Shown here piece after piece: positions 26,611 through 35,806 of a stretch of DNA of 64,000 bases (its first letter is position 1; each line of letters starts with the position of its first letter). The stretch spans positions 7,045,001 through 7,109,000 of the forward strand of contig NZ_CP109485.1 in assembly GCF_035918235.1 (NCBI RefSeq). The letters are read 5' to 3'. The position numbers and the translations under genes are program-made. The stretch is from Streptomyces sp. NBC_01445. GTDB lineage: Bacteria; Actinomycetota; Actinomycetes; Streptomycetales; Streptomycetaceae. Below the pieces are notes generated by a model. The model saw only the letters and a list, made by a program, of their open reading frames with translations. It had not been told where the DNA came from and did no database searches.

Positions 26611-28263
26611 TCAGTGCGCCGCCTCGTACTCCTTGGCGAATTCCTCCAGCGCCTGCTGTCCGCCCTGGTTGAGCCACTTCTTGTATACGGCGTCCCAGTC
26701 GGAGACCTTCCGGCGGCCCGTGACCGTGGCCGTCACGCCGTCGCTGATGATCTGGTCGAGCGTCGCGCCCTGCTTGTTGTACGTGTCCGACTGCAGACCC
26801 CAGCGGTCGTTCGGCACCATCATCGGGATCACCTTCTGCTGCCACGCGTGGAGGCGTTCGATGATGTCCCCGTAGCCCGGCGCGTACAGGACCTGCGGTG
26901 CGTCGCTCAGGTACACGAACGGCAGGTTCACCTTCGACTCGACGAGGCCGAGAGGAGTCGCGATCGGGTTGTTGTCCTTGTCCCGCTTGAAGTGCGTTCC
27001 CTCCAGGCCGAAGTGGACCAGCTCGTACTCCTCGGTGCCGAACGGCGAAGCCAGGTAGTCGAGGATCCGCAGCATCATCTTCACGCGGTCCTTCGATGCT
27101 TTCTTGATCACCGTGTAGCCGAAGATGCCCTGCGACTGCTGGTAGCCCGGTGTGGTGTCTTTGGGGGTGTAGGGGACCAGTGCGTCCAGGTCGAAGGCGT
27201 TCTTGATGCCTTGTGCCGAGCCGGGGTAGGAGAGGAAGCCGTCCGTCATGGAGAGGACCGTGCCGTTCCAGAACTGCGTCTTCAGGTCCACCTGCGAGAC
27301 GGATGTCGCCTCCGGGTAGTACACGCCGGCCTTGCGCAGGTTCGACATGAACTCGAGCGTGGTCTTGAACTCGTCCGTGCTCGCGAAGAACGTCGCCTTG
27401 TTGTCCTTGATGCGCCACTGGTTCGGCGCGCCGTGCCACGTGGCGTGCGTCTTGAAGCCGAAGTACGCGGTTGACGAGGCGCCCAGGGCCCATTTCTTGG
27501 CTGTTGTTGCTTCCTTCGCCATTGCTGTGAAGTCGTCGGCGGACATGCCCGGCTTGTAGCCCGCCTTCGTGAACGCCTGGCCGCTGAAGTACATCGTGTC
27601 CTGCGGCTTCGGGCGCTCCACCGGGACTCCGAAGATCCGGCCCGAGATCCGGCCCATGCCCTGCCAGGCGTACGTCGGGATGCCCGCCAGGTTCGGGTAG
27701 TCCTTCACCGCGTCGCCCGACAGGTACTCGGTGAGGTCCTCGCAGCGGGACTTCACGAACTGCGCCTCGCGCGGCAGGACGTAGCCGCCGCCGATGTTGA
27801 TGATGTCCGGCAGGTCGTCGCCCGCGAACAGCGTCGCCATCTTCGTGCGGAAGTCCGCGTCCGGGACCACGGTGAACTCGACGTCCACGCCCAGCGCTTC
27901 GTTGATCGCGGCCCACAGCTTGTTCTGCGCCGCCGGCTTCGGGGGTGTGCCGTAGGTGATGGAGAGGACCTTGATCTTCTCCTTGCCCGTGCCGGGCTTC
28001 TCCGCGACGGCCTTGACCAGCTTCGCGGGGTAGGTGGTGTAGCCCGCCTGGACGCCCTCCGCGGTGGCCGCCAGGTCCGGCTTCGCGCCGGCGGCGGGGG
28101 TGTACGTCGGCCACGCGGCCGCCTTCTTGCCCGCGTTGGAGACCGAGCCGCCGCCACCCGAGTCGGTGGAACAGGCGGTGAGGAAGGACGGGGCGGCCAG
28201 GGCGGCGCCGCCGACGGCTATGGAACGCAGCAGGGTGCGACGCGACATCGAGGAACCGGACAC
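26611..28263 (-). CDS. LplA-type solute-binding lipoprotein of a carbohydrate ABC importer
   Basis: 550 aa, the large size of the LplA/YtcQ-type family that binds oligosaccharides or aldouronates. GTG 28263 begins MSGSSMSRRTLLRSIAVGG with a twin-arginine motif (Arg8-Arg9) and a lipobox ending in Cys31 (FLTAC), so it is probably a Tat-exported lipoprotein. The body has the alternating hinge segments of family 1 extracellular binding proteins. It is the third gene in the operon after two permeases. Ligand unknown, but the neighbouring beta-helix protein suggests plant or other polysaccharide oligomers. Confidence 0.9.
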   Translation of the reverse strand: MSGSSMSRRTLLRSIAVGGAALAAPSFLTACSTDSGGGGSVSNAGKKAAAWPTYTPAAGAKPDLAATAEGVQAGYTTYPAKLVKAVAEKPGTGKEKIKVLSITYGTPPKPAAQNKLWAAINEALGVDVEFTVVPDADFRTKMATLFAGDDLPDIINIGGGYVLPREAQFVKSRCEDLTEYLSGDAVKDYPNLAGIPTYAWQGMGRISGRIFGVPVERPKPQDTMYFSGQAFTKAGYKPGMSADDFTAMAKEATTAKKWALGASSTAYFGFKTHATWHGAPNQWRIKDNKATFFASTDEFKTTLEFMSNLRKAGVYYPEATSVSQVDLKTQFWNGTVLSMTDGFLSYPGSAQGIKNAFDLDALVPYTPKDTTPGYQQSQGIFGYTVIKKASKDRVKMMLRILDYLASPFGTEEYELVHFGLEGTHFKRDKDNNPIATPLGLVESKVNLPFVYLSDAPQVLYAPGYGDIIERLHAWQQKVIPMMVPNDRWGLQSDTYNKQGATLDQIISDGVTATVTGRRKVSDWDAVYKKWLNQGGQQALEEFAKEYEAAH

Positions 28264-28297
28264 GTGAGTGGACCCTTCGGGAAAGGTGGGCAGCTGG

Positions 28298-29206
28298 CTA
28301 GCTCTTGACGGCGCCGGTGAGCACGCCCTTGGTGAAGTACTTCTGGAGGAACGGGTAGACGAGGAGGATCGGGACGGTGGCGATCACCAGGACCGCCATC
28401 TGCGTCGTCTGCGGGGCCGAGACCATGCCGGCCTCACTGAGACCCGTGTCGCTGATCTGCGCGCCGCCGATCACATAGGTGCGCAGGACCTGGGAGAGCG
28501 GCCAGTGGTCGGACTCCAGGTAGATCGAGGCGTTGAACCAGGCGTTCCAGTAGCTCACCGCGTAGAACAGGCCGACCACCGCGAGGGCCGCCTTGGACAG
28601 CGGGAGCACGATCCGCCAGAACACCGTCCAGTCGCCCGCCCCGTCCAGGCGCGCCGCCTCGTACAGCTCCTCCGGTATTCCCTGGAAGAAGCCCCGCAGG
28701 ACCACCAGGTTGAAGACGTTGATCAGGACGGGGGCTATCAGGGCCGCGTACATGTTCTGCAGTCCGAGGCCCTTGACCAGGAGGAACGCCGGGATCATGC
28801 CAGGGGGGAAGAGGAACGTGAAGAGGATGACGAGGAGGACCGGTTTGCCTCCCAGGACTCCTGGGCGGCTGAGTGCGTAGGCCAGGAATGACGTGCATGC
28901 CAGGGACGCCAGGGTGCCTGTCAGCGTTACGCCGATGCTTACGCCCAGCGCCTTGGTGACTATCCCGCCGCTGAGGATGTTGCGATACGCCCGCAGGGTT
29001 GGGTCCGTGGGCCACAGGACCCAGCCGCCGTTGGCCACTACCTCTTTGTTCGAGGCCAGTGACGTGGAGATGATCACCAGGAACGGGATCAGGACCAGGG
29101 CCAGGACGACTGTTATCGCGACCGCTTTGGCTGCCTGGGTGGCGGGTCTGGGATTTTCCTTCCACGCCGGACGCGAGGGGGCTTTGAGGTGCGTGGTTGT
29201 GGTCAT
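28298..29206 (-). CDS. YtcP-type carbohydrate ABC permease
   Basis: 302 aa with six membrane helices. The permease-ATPase contact (EAA) loop reads EELYEAARLDGAGDWTVFWRIVLPLSKAAL, around residue 185-215, and matches the MalG-like CUT1 consensus. The start (ATG 29206) overlaps the stop of the upstream permease (ATGA), indicating translational coupling. No dedicated ATPase is encoded in the operon, so a shared MsiK-type ATPase probably powers it, as is known for streptomycete CUT1 systems. Confidence 0.93.
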   Translation of the reverse strand: MTTTTHLKAPSRPAWKENPRPATQAAKAVAITVVLALVLIPFLVIISTSLASNKEVVANGGWVLWPTDPTLRAYRNILSGGIVTKALGVSIGVTLTGTLASLACTSFLAYALSRPGVLGGKPVLLVILFTFLFPPGMIPAFLLVKGLGLQNMYAALIAPVLINVFNLVVLRGFFQGIPEELYEAARLDGAGDWTVFWRIVLPLSKAALAVVGLFYAVSYWNAWFNASIYLESDHWPLSQVLRTYVIGGAQISDTGLSEAGMVSAPQTTQMAVLVIATVPILLVYPFLQKYFTKGVLTGAVKS

Positions 29207-30198
29207 TTGTAGATCCCCTGTTCGCCCAGCTTGTGCGCCACCCGGTTCGCCGTGAAGACGAGCACCGCGCCCACCACGCCCTTGAACAGGCCCGCCGCTG
29301 CCGCGTATCCGGTGTCCCCGCCGACGATTCCCTGCCAGAACACGAAGGTGTCCAGGACCTCGCCCACCTCCGGGCCTACCGACTGGCGCTGGAGCAGCAT
29401 CTGTTCGAAGCCGACCGACAGGATGTCGCCGAGCCGCATGATCAGGAGCAGCACGATGATCGGGCGGATGGACGGCAGCGTGACGTGCCAGAAGCGGCGC
29501 CACGGGCCCGCGCCGTCGATCGCCGCCGCCTCGTACTGCTGCTCGTCGACCTGCATCAGCGCCGCGAGGAAGATGATCGTTCCCCAGCCGGCGTCCTTCC
29601 AGACCACCTCGGCCACCACCAGCGGACGGTACGCGTCCGGGTTGCCGATGATGTCGACCGTGTGGATCCCCGAGTCGCCCAGGAACGAGTTCAACAAGCC
29701 TGTGTCGGACAGGACCTGCTGGAACAGCGCCACCACGATCACCCAGGACAGGAAGTGCGGCAGATAGACCACCGACTGCACGAAGCGGCGCAGGAAGTCC
29801 GACGTCAGGCTGTGCAGGAGCAGGGCGATGGCCAGGGGGATGGGGAAGAAGAACGTCAGCTGGAGCACCGCTATGTAGAAGGTGTTCCACGTCGCGTGCC
29901 AGAAGTCGGCGTCGCCGAACATCCGGGTGAAGTTCTCGAAGCCCACCCAAGGGCTCGCCCAGAGGCCGTCGAACGGGACGTACTCCTTGAACGCCACGAC
30001 GTTGCCGACGAAGGCGCCGTAGTGGAACAGCAGGAAGTAGGCCAGGCCCGGGACCATGAGCAGCAGGAAGGTGCGGCTGCTCCGAAACCGTTTCCCGAGG
30101 CTGTCCTGCCTGGGTTTGTGCGTATCTGACCCGCTGCCCGGGGTGCCGGGGGGCTTCACCGCCTCGGTCTCGGGCCTGTCCTTCGCCACCGTGGGCAC
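29203..30198 (-). CDS. LplB-type carbohydrate ABC permease
   Basis: 331 aa from GTG 30198. A basic, Pro/Ser-rich cytosolic N-terminus of about 45 residues precedes six helices; the EAA loop is EQQYEAAAIDGAGPWRRFWHVTLPSIRPI. Together with the downstream YtcP-type gene it makes the membrane channel of the importer. First gene of the operon; operator-like sites lie 40-140 bp upstream. Confidence 0.93.
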   Translation of the reverse strand: MPTVAKDRPETEAVKPPGTPGSGSDTHKPRQDSLGKRFRSSRTFLLLMVPGLAYFLLFHYGAFVGNVVAFKEYVPFDGLWASPWVGFENFTRMFGDADFWHATWNTFYIAVLQLTFFFPIPLAIALLLHSLTSDFLRRFVQSVVYLPHFLSWVIVVALFQQVLSDTGLLNSFLGDSGIHTVDIIGNPDAYRPLVVAEVVWKDAGWGTIIFLAALMQVDEQQYEAAAIDGAGPWRRFWHVTLPSIRPIIVLLLIMRLGDILSVGFEQMLLQRQSVGPEVGEVLDTFVFWQGIVGGDTGYAAAAGLFKGVVGAVLVFTANRVAHKLGEQGIYK

Positions 30199-30237
30199 GG
30201 AAACCCCTCCGTCGTTGGAACAAGGTGAGCGGGAATC

Positions 30238-30249
30238 TAAAACGGTTAC
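30238..30249. promoter_or_regulatory. candidate LacI operator half-site upstream of the permease operon
   Basis: TAAAACGGTTAC matches GTAACCGGTTAC at 9 of 12 positions with a perfect right half. It lies 40-51 bp upstream of the operon start at 30198. Confidence 0.55.
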
Positions 30250-30327
30250 TACGCCGGGTCAACCCCCTTGTCTCCCCGATCTCTTGACCATCTCTCAGGA
30301 TTGGGCCTAGCCTCCTGGCATCTTGAG

Positions 30328-30339
30328 GTAACCGGTTAC
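30328..30339. promoter_or_regulatory. perfect 12-bp palindrome GTAACCGGTTAC, probable LacI operator
   Basis: The palindrome has the central CG and 6+6 arms typical of LacI-family operators. It lies between the divergent permease operon and hydroxyacid dehydrogenase gene, 31 bp before the latter's start, and could regulate both. Confidence 0.8.
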
Positions 30340-30369
30340 TAGAGATCTGCAGCTGGAGGGTGGTAGCGC

Positions 30370-31377
30370 GTGGCAGCACACCGACCGATCGCGGCACTGG
30401 CCATGGACGCCGAGGTGCTCGACCGGGTCATCCCGTCGGACCTGCGGCAACGGCTCGGGCGGTGCGCCGACCTCGCGCCCGTTCCGCTGACCGGGCCGCT
30501 CGGCACCCCCGAGGCCCGCGCGGTTCTCTCCGGAGTCGAGGTGCTGATCACCGGCTGGGGCTGCCCGCAGCTCACCTTTGACGTTCTGGCGCACGCGCCC
30601 CGGCTCCGCGCCGTCGTGCACGCCGCCGGATCGGTAAAGCCCGTCGTCTCGGACGCCCTGTGGGAGCGGCCCGGCATCACCGTGTCCTCCGCCGCCGACG
30701 CCAACGCGGGTCCCGTCGTCGCCTTCACGCTCGCCGCGATCACCTTCGCCGCGAAGAAGGCGCTGCCCGTCGCCGCCCACTACTCCGGCGGCTGGCCCGG
30801 CTTCACCGCGCGCGAGGGCGCCGACGGTCGCGTCGTCGGGATCATCGGCGCCTCCCGCATCGGCCGGCGCGTGATGGCCGGGCTGCGCGCCTCGGACGCG
30901 GGGTATCGGATCCTGCTCACCGATCCGTACGTCAGTGAAGGCGATGCCGCCGCGCTCGGCGTTGAGCTCGTCGAGCTGTCCGAGCTCTGCCGGCGCAGCT
31001 CCATCGTGAGCGTGCACGCGCCTCAACTGCCCGAGACGCGGGGGTTGCTGGGGGAGGAGATGCTGAAGCTCGTGGCTGACGGTGGTGTCGTTGTGAACAC
31101 CGCTCGGGGGTCACTCGTCGACACCGAGGCGCTCGCTCGTGAGTGCGCCTCGGGCCGGCTTGATGCATTTCTCGATGTCACCGACCCCGAACCGCTGCCT
31201 GCCGGGCACCCGTTGCTCACCCTTCCCAATGTCCTGGTCACCCCGCACATGGCGGGCGCGCAGGGCAGCGAGGTGCGCCGGCTGGGGTTGTACGCGGTGG
31301 AGGAGGCCGAGCGGTTCGCGCGCGGTGAGGAGCTGCTCGGGCGGCTTTCGCGGGGGGATCTTTCACGGCTCGCCTGA
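30370..31377 (+). CDS. D-isomer-specific 2-hydroxyacid dehydrogenase family
   Basis: 335 aa from GTG 30370 after GGAGGG. The NAD-binding domain carries GIIGASRIGRRVMAGL (about residue 158-173). The substrate-binding Arg is in NTARGSLVDTEAL, and a conserved Asp/Glu is in DAFLDVTDPEPLP, but the catalytic His appears in TPHMAGAQ, as in the family. It reduces or oxidises small 2-keto/2-hydroxy acids. Its location opposite the sugar importer, sharing the GTAACCGGTTAC operator, suggests it acts on a catabolite of the imported sugar. Confidence 0.88.
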   Translation: MAAHRPIAALAMDAEVLDRVIPSDLRQRLGRCADLAPVPLTGPLGTPEARAVLSGVEVLITGWGCPQLTFDVLAHAPRLRAVVHAAGSVKPVVSDALWERPGITVSSAADANAGPVVAFTLAAITFAAKKALPVAAHYSGGWPGFTAREGADGRVVGIIGASRIGRRVMAGLRASDAGYRILLTDPYVSEGDAAALGVELVELSELCRRSSIVSVHAPQLPETRGLLGEEMLKLVADGGVVVNTARGSLVDTEALARECASGRLDAFLDVTDPEPLPAGHPLLTLPNVLVTPHMAGAQGSEVRRLGLYAVEEAERFARGEELLGRLSRGDLSRLA

Positions 31378-31456
31378 GGGGCGGCGGCTGGGGCGTCGGG
31401 AGTGGGGTGTCGGCAGTGGGGCGGGGCGTCCGGGGGTGGGGATGCGTCTTGTGAAT

Positions 31457-31468
31457 GTAACCGTTTCC
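31457..31468. promoter_or_regulatory. candidate LacI operator upstream of the beta-helix gene
   Basis: GTAACCGTTTCC matches GTAACCGGTTAC at 10 of 12 positions and lies 77-88 bp before the start codon at 31545. Confidence 0.55.
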
Positions 31469-31544
31469 CGTCAGGGGCATTGACCTCAACCACCTTGCTG
31501 GGCACGGTACTTGCCGAACACCTCTCCTACCCCCAGGAGCAAGA

Positions 31545-33542
31545 ATGGTACCGGTTACATCCGGGCTCCGAAGAGCCTGCACCACGCTCGCGGCAGGTCT
31601 CGCGCTCGCCGCCTCCGCCCTCGTCTCCCCGCCGGGTGCCCAGGCGGCCGGGTCCGCGCACCCCGGCCATCCGCCCCACCCCTCGCAGTCCGCGAGCACC
31701 CCCTACTACGTGGACTGTTCCGCCGCGGCGAACGGCGACGGCAGTCTCGCCGCGCCCTACAACAGCCTCGCCGCGGCCAATGCCGTCACCTACGGCCCCG
31801 GCGACCGGCTCTACTTCAAGCGCGGAGCCACCTGCCGCGGTCAGCTCAAGCCCGCAGGATCGGGCTCCGCGGCCGCCCCGGTCAGGGTCGCCCCCTACGG
31901 CTCCGGCAGCGCTCGGCCCGTGATCGAGGGCGGTGGCACCGTCTACGCCGCCGTCCATCTGCTCAACGTCGAGCAGTGGGAGATCCGTGGTCTGGAGGTC
32001 ACCAACAAGGGCGCCACGGAAGCCGAGCGCAACGGCATCCTCGTCGAGCTCGCCGACCACGGCACCGGCACCCACTACGTCCTCGACGACGTCTACGTCC
32101 ACGACGTCAACGGCGGCGACACCAAGAGCAGCAACGGTATCCAGTTCCGCGTCTCCGGCACCGTGACGCCGACCCGCTTCGATGACGTACTCGTCCAGAA
32201 CAGCGAGATCTACAAGGTCGACCGCGAGGGCCTGACCACCCAGTCCAGCTGGGCCTGCCGAGCCGTCTACGGGTGCACGAGCGGTCCCGCGTGGACGGCG
32301 AGTACGCGTGTCGTGTTCCGTGGCAACAAGATCCACGACATCGGCGGCGACGGCATGGTCGTCCGCGTGACCCGGGACGCGCTGGCCGAGCACAACGAGG
32401 CGTACGACATCTGGATGCGCTCGGCCGGCAACAACGCGGGCCTGTGGACCATCAACAGTGACGGGACCGTCTTCCAGTACAACGAGGTCCACCATGTGCG
32501 CCGCACGGCGGGCATGAACGACGGCATGGCCTTCGACGCCGACTTCGGCACCCGCGGCGCCGTCTTCCAGTACAACTACAGCCACGACAACGAGGGCGGC
32601 TTCCTGCTGCTCTGCGGGGCCTGCGGCAGCGGCGCCGACACGGCCGGTACCGTCGCGCGTTACAACCTCTCCGTCAACGACGGCTCGCGCATCCTGTACG
32701 CCGTCGGCGACGCGGCCGCCCAGATCCTCAACAACACCTTCTACATGGGGGCCGGTTCCACCACGTCGGTCGTGGAGAGCAGTGGTGGGGCGTCCACCAC
32801 CTTGTGGAGCAACAACATCTTCTACAACCTCGGCACCGGCGGATACGGCGGCAAGCCCGCCGAGCACACCTGGCGCGACAACGTCATGTACGGCAACCAC
32901 CCGGCGTCCGAGCCCGCCGACCCCGGCAAGGTGACCGCCGACCCGCTCCTCGCCGACCCGGGCTCCGCCGATCCCGCGGGGTACAAGCTGAAGGCCGGAT
33001 CCCCGGCGCGCGGCGCCGGGCAGGTCACCACCGGCTCCGGCGGCAAGGACTACTTCGGCTCTCCCGCGCCCGTCGCCTGTCGTCCCGACATCGGCGCCCA
33101 CCAGGTCTCTGCGTTCGATGACGCCGCCTGTTCGGGCGGGACCAACCTGGTCGCCGACCCCGGCTTCGAGACGGGTGTCTCGCCCTGGGCGCCCTCGGGG
33201 GCCGTCGTGGCCGACACCGCGAATCCGCACGGAGGCGGCTCCAGTCTGCGCGTCTCGGGGACCCCGAGCACGGCCGAGCAGAAGATCACCGTCGCGCCGA
33301 ACACCACGTACACGCTCTCCGGCTGGGGGCGGGTCGACGCGTACGACACCCAACTCGCCGTGGGAGTGAAGAACTTCGGCGGGGCCGAGACCCGTATTCC
33401 CGCCTTCAGCGCGTTCGGGTGGCGCACCGGCAGCATCACCTTCACCACGGGCGCCACCAATACCTCGGCGACCCTCTACTGCTACACCCGCACCGGTAAG
33501 GGCAGTGGCTGGTGCGACGACCTGAGGGTCGTCAAGCAGTAG
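31545..33542 (+). CDS. secreted right-handed beta-helix protein with C-terminal carbohydrate-binding domain
   Basis: 665 aa. Signal peptide about residues 1-34 (ends GAQA/AGS). Residues about 50-535 form a right-handed parallel beta-helix built of short repeats with Asn/Gly turns (for example NEAYDIWMRSAGNNAGLWTINSDGT), as in pectate lyase or other polysaccharide lyases/hydrolases. The last about 130 residues (NLVADPGFETGVSPW .. GWGRVD .. WCDDLRVVKQ) look like a CBM4/9 or CBM6-type jelly roll. Likely polysaccharide lyase or depolymerase; exact bond unknown. An operator-like site overlaps its start codon, tying it to the sugar-import regulon. Confidence 0.9.
   Translation: MVPVTSGLRRACTTLAAGLALAASALVSPPGAQAAGSAHPGHPPHPSQSASTPYYVDCSAAANGDGSLAAPYNSLAAANAVTYGPGDRLYFKRGATCRGQLKPAGSGSAAAPVRVAPYGSGSARPVIEGGGTVYAAVHLLNVEQWEIRGLEVTNKGATEAERNGILVELADHGTGTHYVLDDVYVHDVNGGDTKSSNGIQFRVSGTVTPTRFDDVLVQNSEIYKVDREGLTTQSSWACRAVYGCTSGPAWTASTRVVFRGNKIHDIGGDGMVVRVTRDALAEHNEAYDIWMRSAGNNAGLWTINSDGTVFQYNEVHHVRRTAGMNDGMAFDADFGTRGAVFQYNYSHDNEGGFLLLCGACGSGADTAGTVARYNLSVNDGSRILYAVGDAAAQILNNTFYMGAGSTTSVVESSGGASTTLWSNNIFYNLGTGGYGGKPAEHTWRDNVMYGNHPASEPADPGKVTADPLLADPGSADPAGYKLKAGSPARGAGQVTTGSGGKDYFGSPAPVACRPDIGAHQVSAFDDAACSGGTNLVADPGFETGVSPWAPSGAVVADTANPHGGGSSLRVSGTPSTAEQKITVAPNTTYTLSGWGRVDAYDTQLAVGVKNFGGAETRIPAFSAFGWRTGSITFTTGATNTSATLYCYTRTGKGSGWCDDLRVVKQ
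31547..31558. promoter_or_regulatory. operator-like site overlapping the beta-helix start codon
   Basis: GGTACCGGTTAC matches the GTAACCGGTTAC palindrome at 10 of 12 positions and begins in the start codon (G of ATG 31545). A bound repressor here would sit on the beginning of the coding region. It may also be a chance by-product of codons for Met-Val-Pro-Val-Thr. Confidence 0.45.
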
Positions 33543-33562
33543 CGCGTGGAAGGGAATTGAGG

Positions 33563-33600
33563 GCGGCGCCCGTCCCGGTGGTGTCCGGGGCGGGCGCCGC
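33563..33600. terminator. bidirectional terminator
   Basis: A 14-bp stem (GCGGCGCCCGTCCC with GGGGCGGGCGCCGC, one mismatch) and 10-base loop, followed by TCTTTCG on the plus strand, lies between two convergent genes (33542 and 33612). Confidence 0.85.
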
Positions 33601-33611
33601 TCTTTCGTGGG

Positions 33612-35558
33612 TCAGCGACGGCCGAAGGACGTCACATAGCCCGGCGCCGGCGAGCCGACACCCGTCACGTCGTCGTAGCCGCGGACCGCCTTGAGCGAGC
33701 TGTCCTTGCCGAGGCTGCGCAGGGAGGTCAGCAGGCCGTCGGCCGCGTCGAACCCGTTCGCGTAGTCGACACGGACCACCGCGAGGTCACGGCCGGTCGG
33801 CTTGTCCGTCACGTCGTGGTAGATCTTCGAGCCGAAGCGGTCGTAGATCGCCGGGTTGGCGAAGCCGAGCGCGTGCCCGCCGCGGGCCTCCTGGACCAGC
33901 GCCTGCACACCCGCGATGACGGGCGCCGCCAGCGACGTGCCGCCGATGCGGTACTCGTCGTACTTGAGCGAGCCGTCGGGGAACGTCTGCGACTGGCCGA
34001 CGAGGAAGCCGGTGTTCGGGTCGGCCACCGCGGAGATGTCCGGCACCGTACGCATCTTCTGCGAGCCGCCGTTGGCGCGCGCCAGCGAGTTCGGGACGAC
34101 ACCGCTCTGGTAGAACGGCTGCTTCACCGTCTTGCTGGTGCCGCCGCCCGCACCCGAGGTGTACGCCCCGGGGAAGGCGTCCCAGCTCTTGCCGTCGGCC
34201 GACAGGTTGGCCTTGAGCGTGCCCCAGCCGGTCTCGAACTGGTACTTGTCGCCCTTGCCGACGGCCAGCGACGTACCGCCGACGGACGTCACCCACGCCG
34301 AGTTGGCGGGCACGTCGACCTGCTTCGTGCCGGTGTTCGCCACCTCGTCGCCGTTGTCGCCGGACGAGAAGTAGAAGCCGATGCCCTCGATCGCGCCGTA
34401 CTGGAAGATCTGGTCGTACGCGGCGGCGAGGTCGGGGGTCTGGTTGGCCTCGATGTCGCCCCACGAGTTCGACACGATGTCGGCGAGGTGACCGTCGACG
34501 ATCTTGCCGAGGGAGTCGAGCAGCGCGTCGTCGTAGCAGGACGCGGCGCCGACGTAGGTGATGTCGGCCGCGGGAGCCACGGCGTGCACGGCCTCGACGT
34601 CGAGGGTCTCCTCGCCGTACCAGCCGGACGCCCCGCACTCCTCGGTCTTGGTGTAGTCCGCGGGCAGGACCTGCTTCAGCTGGCCGCTGCGGTAGGCCGC
34701 GTCACCGTTGCGCTTGGCGTAGGTGGCCGCGTCCTTCGCGATGGTCGGCGAGGCGTACGCGTCGGTGATGGCGACGCGGACCCCCTTGCCGGTCTTCTTG
34801 CCGGCGCCGTAGGCGGCACGCAGCTGCTTGCCGGTGTAGCCCTTCACGGCGTACGGGGCCTTCTGGCCGTACGCGGACGGCTGAGTGCTCGCCGTCTTCG
34901 AGCCGTAGTACGACGAGAAGGGGCCGGCGTTGTGGAACACGGCGTCCGGCGGCGGCAGCGTCTCGTCGTGGTCCGCCTTGTGCGGCGCGCTGTCCAGGCC
35001 GGTCACGGTGAGGACCGCGCCGTTCAGGGACGCGGGCACCGTGGCGGCGGCCGTGGGCGCGCGGTAGGTGTGCTTGCCCTTGGCGTAGTTGTGCAGCTGG
35101 GCGCCGAACGCCTTCTCGGCGGCGGCGACTTCGCCCGAGACGGAGATGTAGTGCTTGCTGACGTCGGTCACGGTGAGGCCCGAGGACTCGAGCCACTTCG
35201 TGACCTCGGCTATCTGGGCCTTGGTCGCGCCGAAGCGGGCCTGGGCCTGCTTGGCGCTGAGGTGCTTGCCGTACGACGCCGACTGCGGGTCGGACACGGC
35301 TTTCGCGTACGCCGCGAGGCCCGCCGCGTCGCGCCCCGCGAGGTAGACGCGGGCGTGCACGGTGGAGCTGTTCGACGCGGCACCCTGGTCGGCCTTGGCC
35401 GTGGCCCACAGCGGCTTGGTGCCGGTCAGTGCGTCGCGGGCGCCCGGGTTCGGGTCGGCCTGGGCGACGGGTGCTGCGATGGCGAGCGCGCCGGCGAGCA
35501 GTGGCAGTGTCGCTGCCAGGCTGAGCCCGGCGCGGGCCGCGGCACGGGTGGATCTCAT
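33612..35558 (-). CDS. secreted S53 (sedolisin/kumamolisin) serine-carboxyl peptidase
   Basis: 648 aa. Signal peptide about 1-34 (AQA). A pro-kumamolisin activation domain (about 45-195) precedes the catalytic domain. The catalytic set is intact: Glu316 and Asp320 (EETLDVEAVH), oxyanion Asp401 (SSGDNGDE) and nucleophile Ser542 in GGTSLAAP (usual family form SGTS). A C-terminal acidic loop could hold the structural calcium (VRVDYANGFDAADG). It is an acid-active extracellular protease. It stands alone; the terminator at 33563 ends it. Confidence 0.94.
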   Translation of the reverse strand: MRSTRAAARAGLSLAATLPLLAGALAIAAPVAQADPNPGARDALTGTKPLWATAKADQGAASNSSTVHARVYLAGRDAAGLAAYAKAVSDPQSASYGKHLSAKQAQARFGATKAQIAEVTKWLESSGLTVTDVSKHYISVSGEVAAAEKAFGAQLHNYAKGKHTYRAPTAAATVPASLNGAVLTVTGLDSAPHKADHDETLPPPDAVFHNAGPFSSYYGSKTASTQPSAYGQKAPYAVKGYTGKQLRAAYGAGKKTGKGVRVAITDAYASPTIAKDAATYAKRNGDAAYRSGQLKQVLPADYTKTEECGASGWYGEETLDVEAVHAVAPAADITYVGAASCYDDALLDSLGKIVDGHLADIVSNSWGDIEANQTPDLAAAYDQIFQYGAIEGIGFYFSSGDNGDEVANTGTKQVDVPANSAWVTSVGGTSLAVGKGDKYQFETGWGTLKANLSADGKSWDAFPGAYTSGAGGGTSKTVKQPFYQSGVVPNSLARANGGSQKMRTVPDISAVADPNTGFLVGQSQTFPDGSLKYDEYRIGGTSLAAPVIAGVQALVQEARGGHALGFANPAIYDRFGSKIYHDVTDKPTGRDLAVVRVDYANGFDAADGLLTSLRSLGKDSSLKAVRGYDDVTGVGSPAPGYVTSFGRR

Positions 35559-35806
35559 ACAACCCCCTGCGATGTGGTTCGTCGCGTGTGGCGACGGTGA
35601 TGCGCGTGCACCGGATCGACCTGCGCACGCAACTGATCACTGTTGCGCCGAACCGTTCATGCAAGGGGAATGGAAGCGCCAAGAAGAGCCCAAGGAACGC
35701 CATTCGAGGGCGATTTGGGACGGTACGTGATCGGGGCGAGGGTTTCCCTCAGGTATTCCCGGGGTTCCCGGGGTTTCCCTTCCTACGACTTTTCCTTCGA
35801 CCTGTC

